From Labyrinthula sp. Ha (Eukaryota > Sar > Bigyra > Labyrinthulida > Labyrinthulaceae): a DNA stretch of 64,000 nt. Below are positions 13,032-24,028 of this stretch, one piece after another (position 1 is the stretch's first letter; every line of letters starts with the position of its first letter). The stretch covers positions 1,116,001-1,180,000 of the forward strand of contig JAALGZ010000012.1 of assembly GCA_015227615.1 (NCBI GenBank), in the 5' to 3' direction. The notes under the pieces were generated by a model, which saw only the letters and a list, made by a program, of their open reading frames with translations, was not told where the DNA came from and did not search any database. The translations under genes were made by a program, and so were the position numbers.

Positions 13032-14870
13032 ATGATGGAGAATATTACAAATATTATTGCCGATCGGCAGTATGAAGCGGCTCTGGGGAGTCAAAATGCA
13101 ACAATAAAACCTGTACACCCAATTCCGAAGCCAACGGAGGAGCAATATAAGGATTTTGAGCAGAGCTTTAGGACTTCAAAAACATTATATGAGCAAGTAA
13201 TTTCATCTCCTATTGGAGTTTATCAATTCAAGACATATTGTGCAAGTTTTAGTAACTATACATTCATGGTAGAATTCTTAGTGCAGTATAATCAACTGCG
13301 AAAATTGTTGGATGGAAATAATTATGAGCAAGTAGATGACGAATCCTTCACTGAGTTATTGGATCTAGCACTTTGTTTACCCAATCTATTTCAGAAGTTT
13401 GTAAGCTCTGTAAAAAATGAGTTCCCTGATTCGTTTCCTGCGAATCCTTCAAGTTCGAATCCATCCAGAAATGATACGTTTCCAGGAAGAATTAAGAAAC
13501 AATCTTTCGAAGCTGGAATATTGGGATATCATAAATCAAGTTTTGATGCTGTGAGAAAAGGTCAACTTTCTGACTCTCCATATGAGAGAAAGCTTTTGAT
13601 ATTTAGAGATCTGTATACAGCTATTCGAAAAAAGACAGATGAGCTTCTTGATTCCTTTGTTAGAACTGAACAGTATAAAGATATGATTTCTGCTATGTGG
13701 TTTGCTTCCAGACCTCTCACAGTGAAAGATTTTTCTCTTTATAGAGATCTTGGACGAGGTGCTTTTGGAGTTGTTTCTTCTGCAAAAACAAAAGCAACAG
13801 GAACTTTAACTGCTATAAAATGTTTAAATAAAAAATTGGTTAAAGGAAAAAAAGCGAAAAAACTAGTTAAATTTGAAAAAGAGATTTTGGAGCTGTTAGG
13901 GGAGAATCCCAGTTCCTTTACAGTGTGGTTAAAATATGCTTTTCAGGATAAGGAATATTTTTACTTGGCTATTCCTTTGTGTACAGGTGGTGACCTTGGA
14001 TATCAGCTGCGCAGGAAAGGTTTTTTTAACTTTGAGAGGGCTTCTTTTCATGCCGCGGAGGTACTCGAAGGGTTGGTTCATTTGCACAATTGTGGCATAA
14101 TTTACAGGTAGATTTAAGCTTTTTTTTATCTCTAGGGATCTCAAGCCAGAAAATGTGATTTTTGATTCTGAAGGACATGCAAGAATTAGTGATATGGGAC
14201 TTGCGTATAAGTTACCAGAGTCTGGAGAGATGAATGGTCGTGCTGGGACACCTGGTAAATATTTATATTTCTTTTAGCCTTAGGATATTGGGCCCCAGAG
14301 GTTATCAGTAAGCGATCATATGGATTTGCTGCTGATTATTGGTCATACGGAGTTGTTATTTATGAAATGCTTGCTGGAATTTGTCCATTTTCTAAGACAA
14401 ACACTAGTATGGAAAGAGATCAAGCAACCCTTGAGTGGGATATTGTGTTCCCTTCACAGGTACAGAACCCAGCAGGCACGAAAACTGCCTCATTTCCAGA
14501 CACGGCCAAACCTCTTCTGAGAGGATTGTTGAATAGGCAGAAAAGACAGCGATGGAACCATATAGATGTAAGATCGAGCAAGTTTTTTAAGAACATTAAT
14601 TGGCGAAAACTGGCTAGGGGTGAAATTGCTCCAGTGTGGCGACCTCAACCTCACAAGATTCATTCGCCGGACCAAGTTGATCTTGATTACCAAAACAATG
14701 ATAGTCAATATAGAAAAGTGAAGATCACGAAGGAGGACGAAATTGACAGCTTTGAGTACGTATCGAAGTACGCACACGAGATGGATGTAGTTAACGTTTT
14801 GAAGGTCAAGGGTCGGGGTGACTTAGTGTATGAGCAAAACTTAGAGCAACCCTGCTGTTGTCCAATGTGA
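13032..14870 (+). CDS. G-protein-coupled receptor kinase-like Ser/Thr kinase (RH + AGC kinase domain)
   Basis: Three exons, 13032-14107, 14136-14254 and 14284-14870, join to 593 codons plus TGA. Residues about 45-215 form an RGS-homology (RH) domain that precedes the kinase, the GRK architecture. The kinase shows the glycine loop GRGAFG (241-246), the catalytic lysine in AIK (263), the HRD-type loop YRDLKPEN (358-365), DMG in place of DFG, and GTPGYWAPEV. GRKs normally carry DLG at that site, so the non-Phe residue supports the family. An AGC C-tail follows (FKNINWRKL). The protein ends CCCPM; the last four residues CCPM fit a prenylation CaaX box, as in GRK1/GRK7, and the extra cysteines could be palmitoylated. 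The likely role is phosphorylating activated 7TM receptors at the membrane. Start: first ATG, of a tandem pair. Confidence 0.9.
14108..14135 (+). other. 28-bp spliceosomal intron
   Basis: Starts GTAGAT and ends CTCTAG with a T-run in the middle. Removing it restores the catalytic loop YRDLKPEN exactly (phase 2). Unspliced translation stops immediately within the intron. Confidence 0.9.
14255..14283 (+). other. 29-bp spliceosomal intron
   Basis: Starts GTAAAT and ends CCTTAG (phase 1). Its removal gives GTPGYWAPE, the invariant activation-segment end. An earlier TAG acceptor at 14277 would insert two extra residues and break the motif, so the second AG is chosen. Confidence 0.88.
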
Positions 14871-17800
14871 TGTCCTTGTACAGGGTTGGAATATTAGGGT
14901 AGTAACCATGTTTCAAGGTTGTGAATATTAATCTAATTACACTAATAAGCATAACTTCATTAAAGTATATGCAAAGAGCTAGATATGTGATTTACGATCT
15001 ACCCATTCAATCCCACTGCTTCATCCTCGACCATGAATTGTGAGAAGAGTTGTACAAATGTCAGTGTTTTGGGCAATGTGACAATTAACAACCTCTTAGG
15101 CGTAAAATTTCGATTTAAGGTCTGGCTTCCACCATGCTGAGCTAAGCAACCGGTGCAACTCTGTTTTTTGCCCTGACACTCTCTTTGGAGAGTGAGGTAA
15201 TAAGTAAGTGACTGCGTACCAAAGGATAACAAGTAGGAACTCTCTTGACTTCAAGAAAATTTTGACAAGAGCAAGTAAATTGGAGAGTTAGTTACGTCTT
15301 TCAGATTTATTTTAATTCTAGTTAACAGCCGACTAGGATTAGGATTAAGCTGCAGCATATATGAAGCAGACTGATGCAATTGGTAACAACTCGACTCATT
15401 AAAGATGGAACGATATACTGATGGAAAGTAACCATGTCTTCTCCAAATCCGAGAGAAACTAATGAAAACGTGTCAGATTCTTTTACGTAGCGAATTAACA
15501 TTGCCAAAGTTCCTGGTTACTCAAGAAAACAAAGCTGATTTAATGACAACTCATGAAAAAAAATATGGAAAATACATGTATTGCTTTATTTTTCTAGAAT
15601 AGTGTCGAAAAATACAGATATAGCATTCGCAAAAAACATGTTATTGTAAAATAAAAGAGGTATATTGAGATGGTACCGCAATGTAGGAAAATATTACCCG
15701 GGTATCTGATACAAACAACTTGTTTACGAGATGATGTAGAACTAACAGAATATAAGTGACACTAAACATTAACCAAGCCAATAAAATTCTCCGAACGATT
15801 AATATTCCCTAACAACTGTCTATAAGTGAAACTAAAGGTTTGGATCATTTTCTTAACTAAGAGGCTGCTTAGAAACCTACTTGGCCCTTTATTGTGTTAA
15901 CTGGTCTAACCTGTCTTAGTTTAGCCTACAGTTATCTCCGGAGTCAGCTCAGCACCTTTTCAGTGCTAGGCATTTCCCTATTTTTTGAAAGTCTTAGTAT
16001 ATGGAGCGAATCAAATACTAAAATAGGCTATATTAGTGGTTATTTTAAACAAGGAGTAGCCTTTTGATGAATATTGTTACCGATTATGAATTTTATCTTA
16101 GACAAGTGAATGAAAATTCTTCTGGTCATTCACTTCTCTACTGATTCTTACTAGTGCTTAGAACTTAATTATCCAACATTTCTTTCCAAAAAAACTTCCT
16201 CTCATAGGCTTAGTATCACTAGAACGGTTAGTTAACGATGAGTATACTCTTTAGATTAATATTCAGATGACTATGAAGGTTTTCATACAGTAGCTACTGA
16301 TGAAGCTGTTTAATATTACTTTATGCGTGCTTCACAGATAACTCAAGTTTCTACTATTTAGTAGCAGACTCTTAATCAATCAATAACTGTGTTTGTTCCC
16401 TTCAGAGGGTTACAATTTATAAGTGAGGTGGACCAATTGCACATATATGAAGGCGACAGAATATTTTGTGTTTACTCAGATGACTCTAAGGCGTATTGCT
16501 CAAATGATAAATTTTGAGAAAAACAAAAGGCAGTTTAGTTATTAAAAATTAGTAGCTAGTGCTGTTTAGCCTGGTCTCAACCAAACTGCATAAACATGTA
16601 TGCTTCATAAGGGTTTGATATTTTATGCACAGGGTTAGTGTTACATTTATGGATTTGAGTAGACATGCATCGTGATAAAAGCTATCAATAATCAAATAAG
16701 TTTGATATAGAGGTTAGGTATCAATTAAATTTAGGATTTCGGTTCTTGTCTATAGATCTTAATCTTGATGTGGTTATCAATTGGCTATCAGAGCTAAATA
16801 AAAACAGATGGGAACATGTCAAAATTCATGAATAAAAAAATATAACAAGAAAAGAAACAAGCCAAAGTACATAAGTAGTTCGGAGATTCTAGTGCTCGAG
16901 TCAACAATCCAACTTTTGAAACGCTCACCTAGCCAAATTATTTTGGTTTTTCATGATTATAAATCTGTAGTAATCATGAAAACCAATGGCTACTAAGAAT
17001 GATCGCATAATTTAGATAGAGGATGCTCTATATGAAAGTAAAATTCGGGCACAAATCACAGATAGAATGATATTTGCGCAATGTAAAAGTGATAACAAGA
17101 AGCAGGAATTATACAGAACCCTCGCTTAATCTTGCGTGATCGCAGTTTTGAGACATGAGCCAAGCTTTGGGTTGTTTCTAAAGAAAAAAAGCTTTTCATC
17201 TATACTTTGCGATTCGTGAAGTAAAAAAGTTAATTACCTTTCGCAAATACGGGTCCTGTTATGTTTTATCCGCCGATTAATACTATCTAGCCCATACTGT
17301 AGTTTCAAATCGAGTCGAATGATGTTCTTTTTTTTATTCTTCCAACTAGACATTTCATCTATATACTTATGTAAATACTTTCAAGATGAAAAAATTACAC
17401 ATTCAAAAAGTCTCGAATAGATCGAATAACTATAAATTAGGTTAATTTGGCTCTGTTTCAGTTATTATTGTGTCACAGGAATGGTGGTTATGTTGCTTGA
17501 CCAAAATTAATTCTTCATCTTTACTAATGTAGTCATTTTTCCAGTAATTTCCATGCACTTAACGATATCATTAGAGCGGTGCCTGAGATTCTAACACTGT
17601 TCTCTTGGAACTGTTATATTTTCGTTTGTAGATGAGGTTGGAATTAGCAATAATAAGCCCCTTTTGAATTCTGTACACAAAGAAAAATATCTTGATATGG
17701 AAGGTGCATGTAACCTAGTACTGTTATACGTACTGTTAGAAACATAAATTCTGAGCTCTTAGGGTAAAGTGAATTAAGATTAAAACATCTATCTACCAAT

Positions 17801-20800
17801 CAACCGGTGTTATGGCACCGAAGCAATAGCTCTCTACAATACGATCATAACGAGCAGGAAATAAGAACTCTTCGCTATATAGAAAGGGTAGTATTCCAAA
17901 AAAATACATTATGGTAGTCTTATCTTTAAAACATATTTTTGTCTTCGTTTAAGATTTTGTATGTAATCAAATAAAATGATGTAGTTGCAACAGAATGCTT
18001 ACAACAATACCAAGAGCTCAGATTCAATTGCACCAAAATTTGAAATATATGTTTACTACTTTATCGGTTGAGCTGGAGAATATTGTCAGCTAGTATATTG
18101 GGTAGCATAAACTATTCATTCTCAAGAAAAAGTTTTCTCAATTTCGGAGTGTCAAAACATATGCATTTTTCTATCTCTGTCAACCTGATGAGGACTAGTT
18201 AACTGTCTTTAATTATGATCCCTTTTAAGGGAAACAGAATCTAATGTAGAATTAACCTTTGACGCCCTCTTCACGTATATGCAAGACAGTTGATCAGTTT
18301 CTGTTATTCGTACGATCCCTCCTTGCTTAATATTCACTTTAATTTATACCATTAGTGAACTGACATTTGATTTCTAATCGTTTTAGTTTACGGTGTAAAC
18401 ATACTATATTTGGCTAAACTGTTTTAAGGTTTCTGTTCCTTTTTAAATACTGTTCTAATTTTTCTATCCGCTTTTTAATCAGGATACAAAGACTATTCGT
18501 ATTCTAAGTAGAAGCAGCTCTGATTGGGAAGGGTATGCTTTAAATCGCTGTATTAAAGAACATGTACTCACCGTCAAATACTCAAAACAATTGTAGGCAT
18601 GATAAACACTACACCAACTATTAATATCATCTCACTGAAATGTCACACAATAACATTGTACTGAAGTAACCTATCATCTATGCTAATGAGCCAAACAATA
18701 TTCATCAACTATTCCATACTTTTCTCCAACAAGCACTGAGTAGAATGGTGTATTCATTATTTCTTTACACAATTGTATAATGACCGAAGGTCTGGTAAAC
18801 TTTCCATGTTTTTCTCCTTTTGTGTTCACCCATATTTGTTGTACCTACCAGTTTTTGGGTATTCATCATTAACACTGCTATATACGAGAAGCAACTATTC
18901 AATAACAGAGCCAGTTGGTGTTTTCATTAGTGAGTAAATTTTTATTTTGATTAACGGTTCGTGACCAGGTAGCATAGAAACTTTAGAATCTAAAGTATTG
19001 TATCCTTGCTGGAAAAGAGCTACATCGACAGAGCATCTAGAACCCGAAAGAAACGAACAAATCAAAAAAAATCTGGTTTTATTTTTATTCTTTGTATGGA
19101 CAATCTTTCATTATCTATACAGCTGGATTTCCATAAAATGTAACGTTAAGTATACATAGATTATTTTTATTGATGTCAGTATTCTTATAGCAGCCTTAGG
19201 ATGCATAGTAACTCTATAAACAAAACCTTCTATCTATGAAATATACATCCATGAAGCTCATACCCCGTCTACTATAAAAAATTAATGTACTACTAGTCCA
19301 AAGCTTTGTTGATATCTATTTCTTCCCCTAGCATTAGAATAAGATAAATGCTACTTCATACTTTCGTCTATTTCAGATTACAAAGATACAGGGAGGTTCT
19401 TACCTGCAAATATACGATATTCAAGTATTTGTTATTTTTTAGGGCATCTCATAGATTTTTTCCTGCCTAATGCTACACGATCCATGATATTTGCTTGTTT
19501 CGTATGAGTATTGAAGGCACCTAACAAAGATATCAAAAATAGGAGTTAGATGTAATTAATCAAAATTTGGAATCTTAGTAATTATTTATGGACTTTAATA
19601 TTCATGAATTCTTTTGGGATTTTCTAAGTGTCGTAGTATGTCAAACTAGGTTTCGCCAGAAATCCGCAAGGCAAGATCTATCATAACTTGTATTTTTTTT
19701 TGTCACAGAAGAATCTGGAAAAAACGGGGCTCCTGACCCAATACAAATCCAGGAATTAGAGGCATTCCGGTTGTATGTTACTTTAAAAATTAATATATAG
19801 AGTTGGGAAATCCACTGGTAATATGTGTGTTTTGGATTATAGCTTGTTTATTTTATACATTTCACATCGCAGACTTGGGAAAATGATTCTGCAAAAGCAG
19901 CAACCATTTGAGTTCTAATCCCATGAGTTAGAAAATTATCAATGTTAGGAACACGGTATTTCCTATTATATTTAACTAGCAGTGGTAGGATTGAGTAACT
20001 GCATAGTTCAAAAGTATCAAATTAGTGCCTTTTAATGGATCATATCACCAACCCCTCACCTCATACCCGTGTTAATATCAAATTTCACTAAAACTTTCTT
20101 GGGAAAAAATCAGTATCAGGAGTAGAGACAAGGAAAATACGAATACTCGTCTGATATATCTGTTAAGCTCTAACAGTCATCCCTGAATTCGAGAAAGCAT
20201 AGTCTATCAGAATATTTCTAGCTTAAGCACTGCGATGAGTTAGGCATTAGTAATCCAGGATCTTTCACCTTCAATCATGAGACTGTTAATACAGGGAATA
20301 ATTCTTAATTTAAGGGATGATTGGAAGTCTGGTTATGTAGTCTAATAAATAATATAGTCATTTTTCTATACATATTGTTAACATTAGTGCTGTGCTCTCC
20401 AAAAAGCACATGTAGCTACCTCATGCAGTATGTCTGCAAATTTGGTCTTGCTACATGAGGGTACAACTGCATTATGCACCTTTAGCTCATGCTAAAGAGA
20501 ATTATTTTCATGCTACCCCAAAAGAGCAAAAAATACTCTTGTTACTCAGCGATTTATTTAGTTTTCCCCTTGGACTCATACTGGTAACAAATATTTAAGA
20601 ATAAACAACACTGAGAGAAAAAATTAAGATTCGACAAAGAAGAAGGTGGCCACTTTAATGAGTTAATTGAGAGTCTCCAAGAAAAAATAATTAAGGAATA
20701 ATACTTCCCAGAGACAGAAATGATGTCTTCAATGGGACAAGCAAGAATGGAACTATAAAATTTCGTCAAATCTTAAACCAGGTTTAATGGGAACCTCTAC

Positions 20801-22603
20801 AGTAACTATGGCTTTGCTGGCATATATAGGCGACTGCAACTGGAACCTACCAAGACAAGTGCAGTCTTTAGTAGCATTATGACTCTACATCTTATAAAAT
20901 GCTGGTTTTTAACCTTATACATTAGCCTGATTGTTGAAAAAACTGATAAACCTAATGTTTTCACTTTTTATTGAGTTATTGACAATGATAGTACTCACAT
21001 TGACACAACGTTACATTTTTCGGTTGGGATGTTTGCTTGAAGCATACTAGGACAAATGTGAACTTAGTAACTCTTAACTTTAAGAGCACAAAACAACAAG
21101 TATATTTTTCAAGCAATGTTTCCAAAAAGAAAAGCTATCAACTAACTCGGTTGTTCTAATTTTAGGCGACAAAGTTAACTTGGTTTCCAACATATAAAAA
21201 CAACCCTCGAGATACTTATTCAGCATGTTTTAGTTTTTCTTGTAAACTTGTACATACCTAAAACTATGGACAGTCTCTCAATCTAATAACTCAGTGAGAT
21301 GTTCAACACATATTGTGCTAATCTGCGGGTACGCATATTAGTGTCAACATAGTAGCAAGCAAGTTTGTTCAATTCATGAACCAAGACAGGATGAGATGCT
21401 AACCTCGAGAAAATATATGAATTAAGCTGTCGATCAACTGTACACCCGTCGTACATATGCAAAAGTATACTAGTAGAAAAAAGAAAAGAACCTTTTGGAT
21501 GAGAAAATAAACCCCGCCATGCAGTAAATGAATTAAGAAAGTTTGTGCTTAGGCTTCTCATATCTAGCCATCTTGTTTGATAAAATTTCAATGGAAGAAG
21601 TAAGTTGGAAACTCTTACAAAATGTAGAGCAAAATTATTTTCACAATATTAATCTAGGCAAAAGATGGAGCAATGCATGCTCCAGTTCTAACAGCTTCTC
21701 TCAATGTAGTGCCTGAGCTCCTTCAAATCACATTCTCGTGCGTTCGGTGCAATCTTCAATTGTCATGCCATGAATATGGTGCAAAATATTTTTTTTTAGC
21801 AAAAGAACAACCTGTATGAAAGTGAGTGTTATATTCACCGAGATAGTACTCAGTTCATGTTATAAAACGAAATTCGGGAAGGATTTAAGTTAATAGGTCT
21901 ACCAGAGCTTTCTTTGTTCATTATGGTTAGCACCCAGAGTACATTCGAGGGTAAGCAAGACTTTAAATCTTAAACTGCCTAAAGTTTTTAGTTTGGTTTG
22001 GCACATGTAAGGTTATATTCCTACCTAGATAAGCTTTGCGTAGCTATTATTATCGTTGAGGCATGAGAAGGATGTTACCTGTATTGTTTACACTGCAAAG
22101 TGAAACAGCATCTCACTAAAGGTTCTTGTAGTGTTTTCCAGTTTTCCAAATCTAAATATACTTCAAACATCACATACAACACCTTGTCATCTTATCATAA
22201 CTAATCCGCCCTTAAGAGTTTATCTTTTTTTGAAACATATAGGTCGCTCCTAACCCAGTTCTTTTAAACATTGCCTTCCCAATTCTGATTAAAGTAAGCT
22301 CTTTTGGTTAGCAATTAAAGATAGAGAGGCGCGCACATATTTCTTTTCCTGAAGTGGTTAAAGAACCCTCTAGAAAAATTCGATGTGCAGAGTTTTATCC
22401 TGTAGATAGGGATGTATTATTGAGCACCCAATCAAAACAAGAAACAGGTTGAGTTTCTCCTGAAATTAAGATGAATCATCAGGGTATTAGAAACCCATCT
22501 CTCACACCTTTAGTTAAACAACCTAATATTATGCAAAAGTTCAAGTATTATTGAAGAGAAACCATTTTATTAAAATACCAAACTATATACACCTAGTAAG
22601 TTT
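14871..22603. other. 7.7-kb gene-free region
   Basis: AT-rich; no frame with a recognisable motif. 16690-16830 loosely resembles the left half of the MITE (GGTTATCAATTGGCTATCA against GATTATCAATTGGTTATCA). A hairpin at 20412-20464 has 11 base pairs with one bulge and a 22-nt loop. The 102-codon open stretch at 21283-21591 (-) shows no family signal. The 5' end of the LINE at 22.6 kb lies somewhere in the last part of this region and could not be placed. Confidence 0.45.
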
Positions 22604-22639
22604 TTGGGAAACGGAAAATTTGGAAACAAAGAAACCGTT

Positions 22640-24028
22640 ATGAGTTCCGGCAACACTCAGGCAGTCGAAAGACAGTCACCAGTCAATGAAGCGCAAGATT
22701 CCAGAGCAATCTCAATTGTCTCTGTGAATGTTGACCGTCTCACCTCCTACAAGCTCAGGTCTATCGAGGAATATGCCCTAACTGCCGATACAAACGTCCT
22801 TGCAATACAGGAAGTTGGTAGCAAAGGAGCGGAATACCTCGAAAGAGCGAGCTTCTCTAGACTAAACTGGTTTACAACAGATATCTCTAAGAATAAAGAC
22901 ATAGAAGAAAACAAAATCAATATTTTAGCAACATACTTCAACAGTAATATGGACAAAGAAACAGAAAAGGTATTTGATGAAGATAGAATTTTAGGTGTTA
23001 AAACTAAACTTAACTCTAGAAGTTATTACATCATCAACATCTATGCACCACACGCAGGGAAAACATCGAAAGAGTACAGCCAGTTTCTAACAAGACTCCA
23101 GAAAGCGATCTCACTGAAAAGGAAAAAAGACCTCATGATAATCCTAGGCGACTGGAACGCTCAAATACGGCACAACGAAGTGACAAGCAATGGAAACTAC
23201 GGATACACGACAAGAACGAACAGGAACGGCAAAATACTTCGGGACTTTTTGAACAAGTACAATCTGGCCATCGCCAACTCATACTTCGCTACTGGTGCAA
23301 AGAATACAAATAGTCATGTAACATACTATTCAAAGCATAAGAATAATCAGAAACGCTCAGAAATAGATTTCATCATAGCGTGTAAAGGCAGCACCCCACT
23401 ATTCCGAAAAATTCGGATAAAAAGAAAACTAGGAGAGAAAATCCACAATAGAACAGAGTTTGATCATCAACCAGTTGAAGCACTAGTCTCACAAAAGTTC
23501 AGGAAATACTCTAACCAAAACCAAAAAATGCATCGAAACTACAAAGAGTTCTTCAAAATTGACGCAAACCGCTGGAAACTAAACGAAGAAATACGACAAG
23601 GCTTCGAAGAAGAAATAGCCAAACTCCCACCATCCAACAACTCTGGAAAACAATCAAGACTAAACTTCCAAACATTCAAGTCAACAGTAAAACAAGCCAT
23701 TGAAAACTGTATCCCACTGGTGGCACACGAGCGGCTCTACAGAACATCTTCAGATAGAACAGAAACTCTATTTGAAATAAGAAGAAGACTGTGGAAATCT
23801 CTAACTGAAAATGAATCTAAAATACTAAAAAAGATGATAAGAAAAAGTACCTTGAATGACTACAAAACCTGGTTGGATCTCCAGGTAAGAAGAATAGATA
23901 CAGCTATGGCAAAGAATGATACCCATGAAGCTTTCAAACAAACGGAAAGGATAGTAGGGAAAAAGCGTAAACCTCAACGCACAATTACCATGGAAGATGG
24001 GAAGTACCTAAACGATAAAAACGAATAA
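22640..24028 (+). CDS. LINE apurinic/apyrimidinic-type endonuclease domain and linker
   Basis: The frame is open from 22604, but the first ATG is 22640, giving 462 residues. The endonuclease/exonuclease/phosphatase fold is shown by NVLAIQEVG (catalytic Glu), YIINIYAPH, IILGDWN (Asp/Asn site), RSEIDFIIA and the C-terminal FDHQPVEAL with the catalytic Asp-His pair. In the transposon this nicks the target DNA to prime reverse transcription. A basic linker follows (about residues 300-460). The frame stops at 24026-24028, yet the next frame carries the continuation of the same polyprotein, so this copy has lost its frame between EN and RT by one -1-type change near 24016-24028. Confidence 0.88.
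   Translation: MSSGNTQAVERQSPVNEAQDSRAISIVSVNVDRLTSYKLRSIEEYALTADTNVLAIQEVGSKGAEYLERASFSRLNWFTTDISKNKDIEENKINILATYFNSNMDKETEKVFDEDRILGVKTKLNSRSYYIINIYAPHAGKTSKEYSQFLTRLQKAISLKRKKDLMIILGDWNAQIRHNEVTSNGNYGYTTRTNRNGKILRDFLNKYNLAIANSYFATGAKNTNSHVTYYSKHKNNQKRSEIDFIIACKGSTPLFRKIRIKRKLGEKIHNRTEFDHQPVEALVSQKFRKYSNQNQKMHRNYKEFFKIDANRWKLNEEIRQGFEEEIAKLPPSNNSGKQSRLNFQTFKSTVKQAIENCIPLVAHERLYRTSSDRTETLFEIRRRLWKSLTENESKILKKMIRKSTLNDYKTWLDLQVRRIDTAMAKNDTHEAFKQTERIVGKKRKPQRTITMEDGKYLNDKNE

Noticed and set aside
21283-21591. 102-codon minus-strand frame in the 14.9-22.6 kb desert
   Set aside because: No domain, biased towards hydrophobic and Ser residues as expected for random AT-rich DNA.
24010-24022. Programmed -1 frameshift at TAAAAAC in the LINE
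   Set aside because: The heptamer is not a proper X-XXY-YYZ slippery site in the EN frame (T at the first position), and no downstream pseudoknot was evident; a plain indel is simpler. Kept only as an open question.
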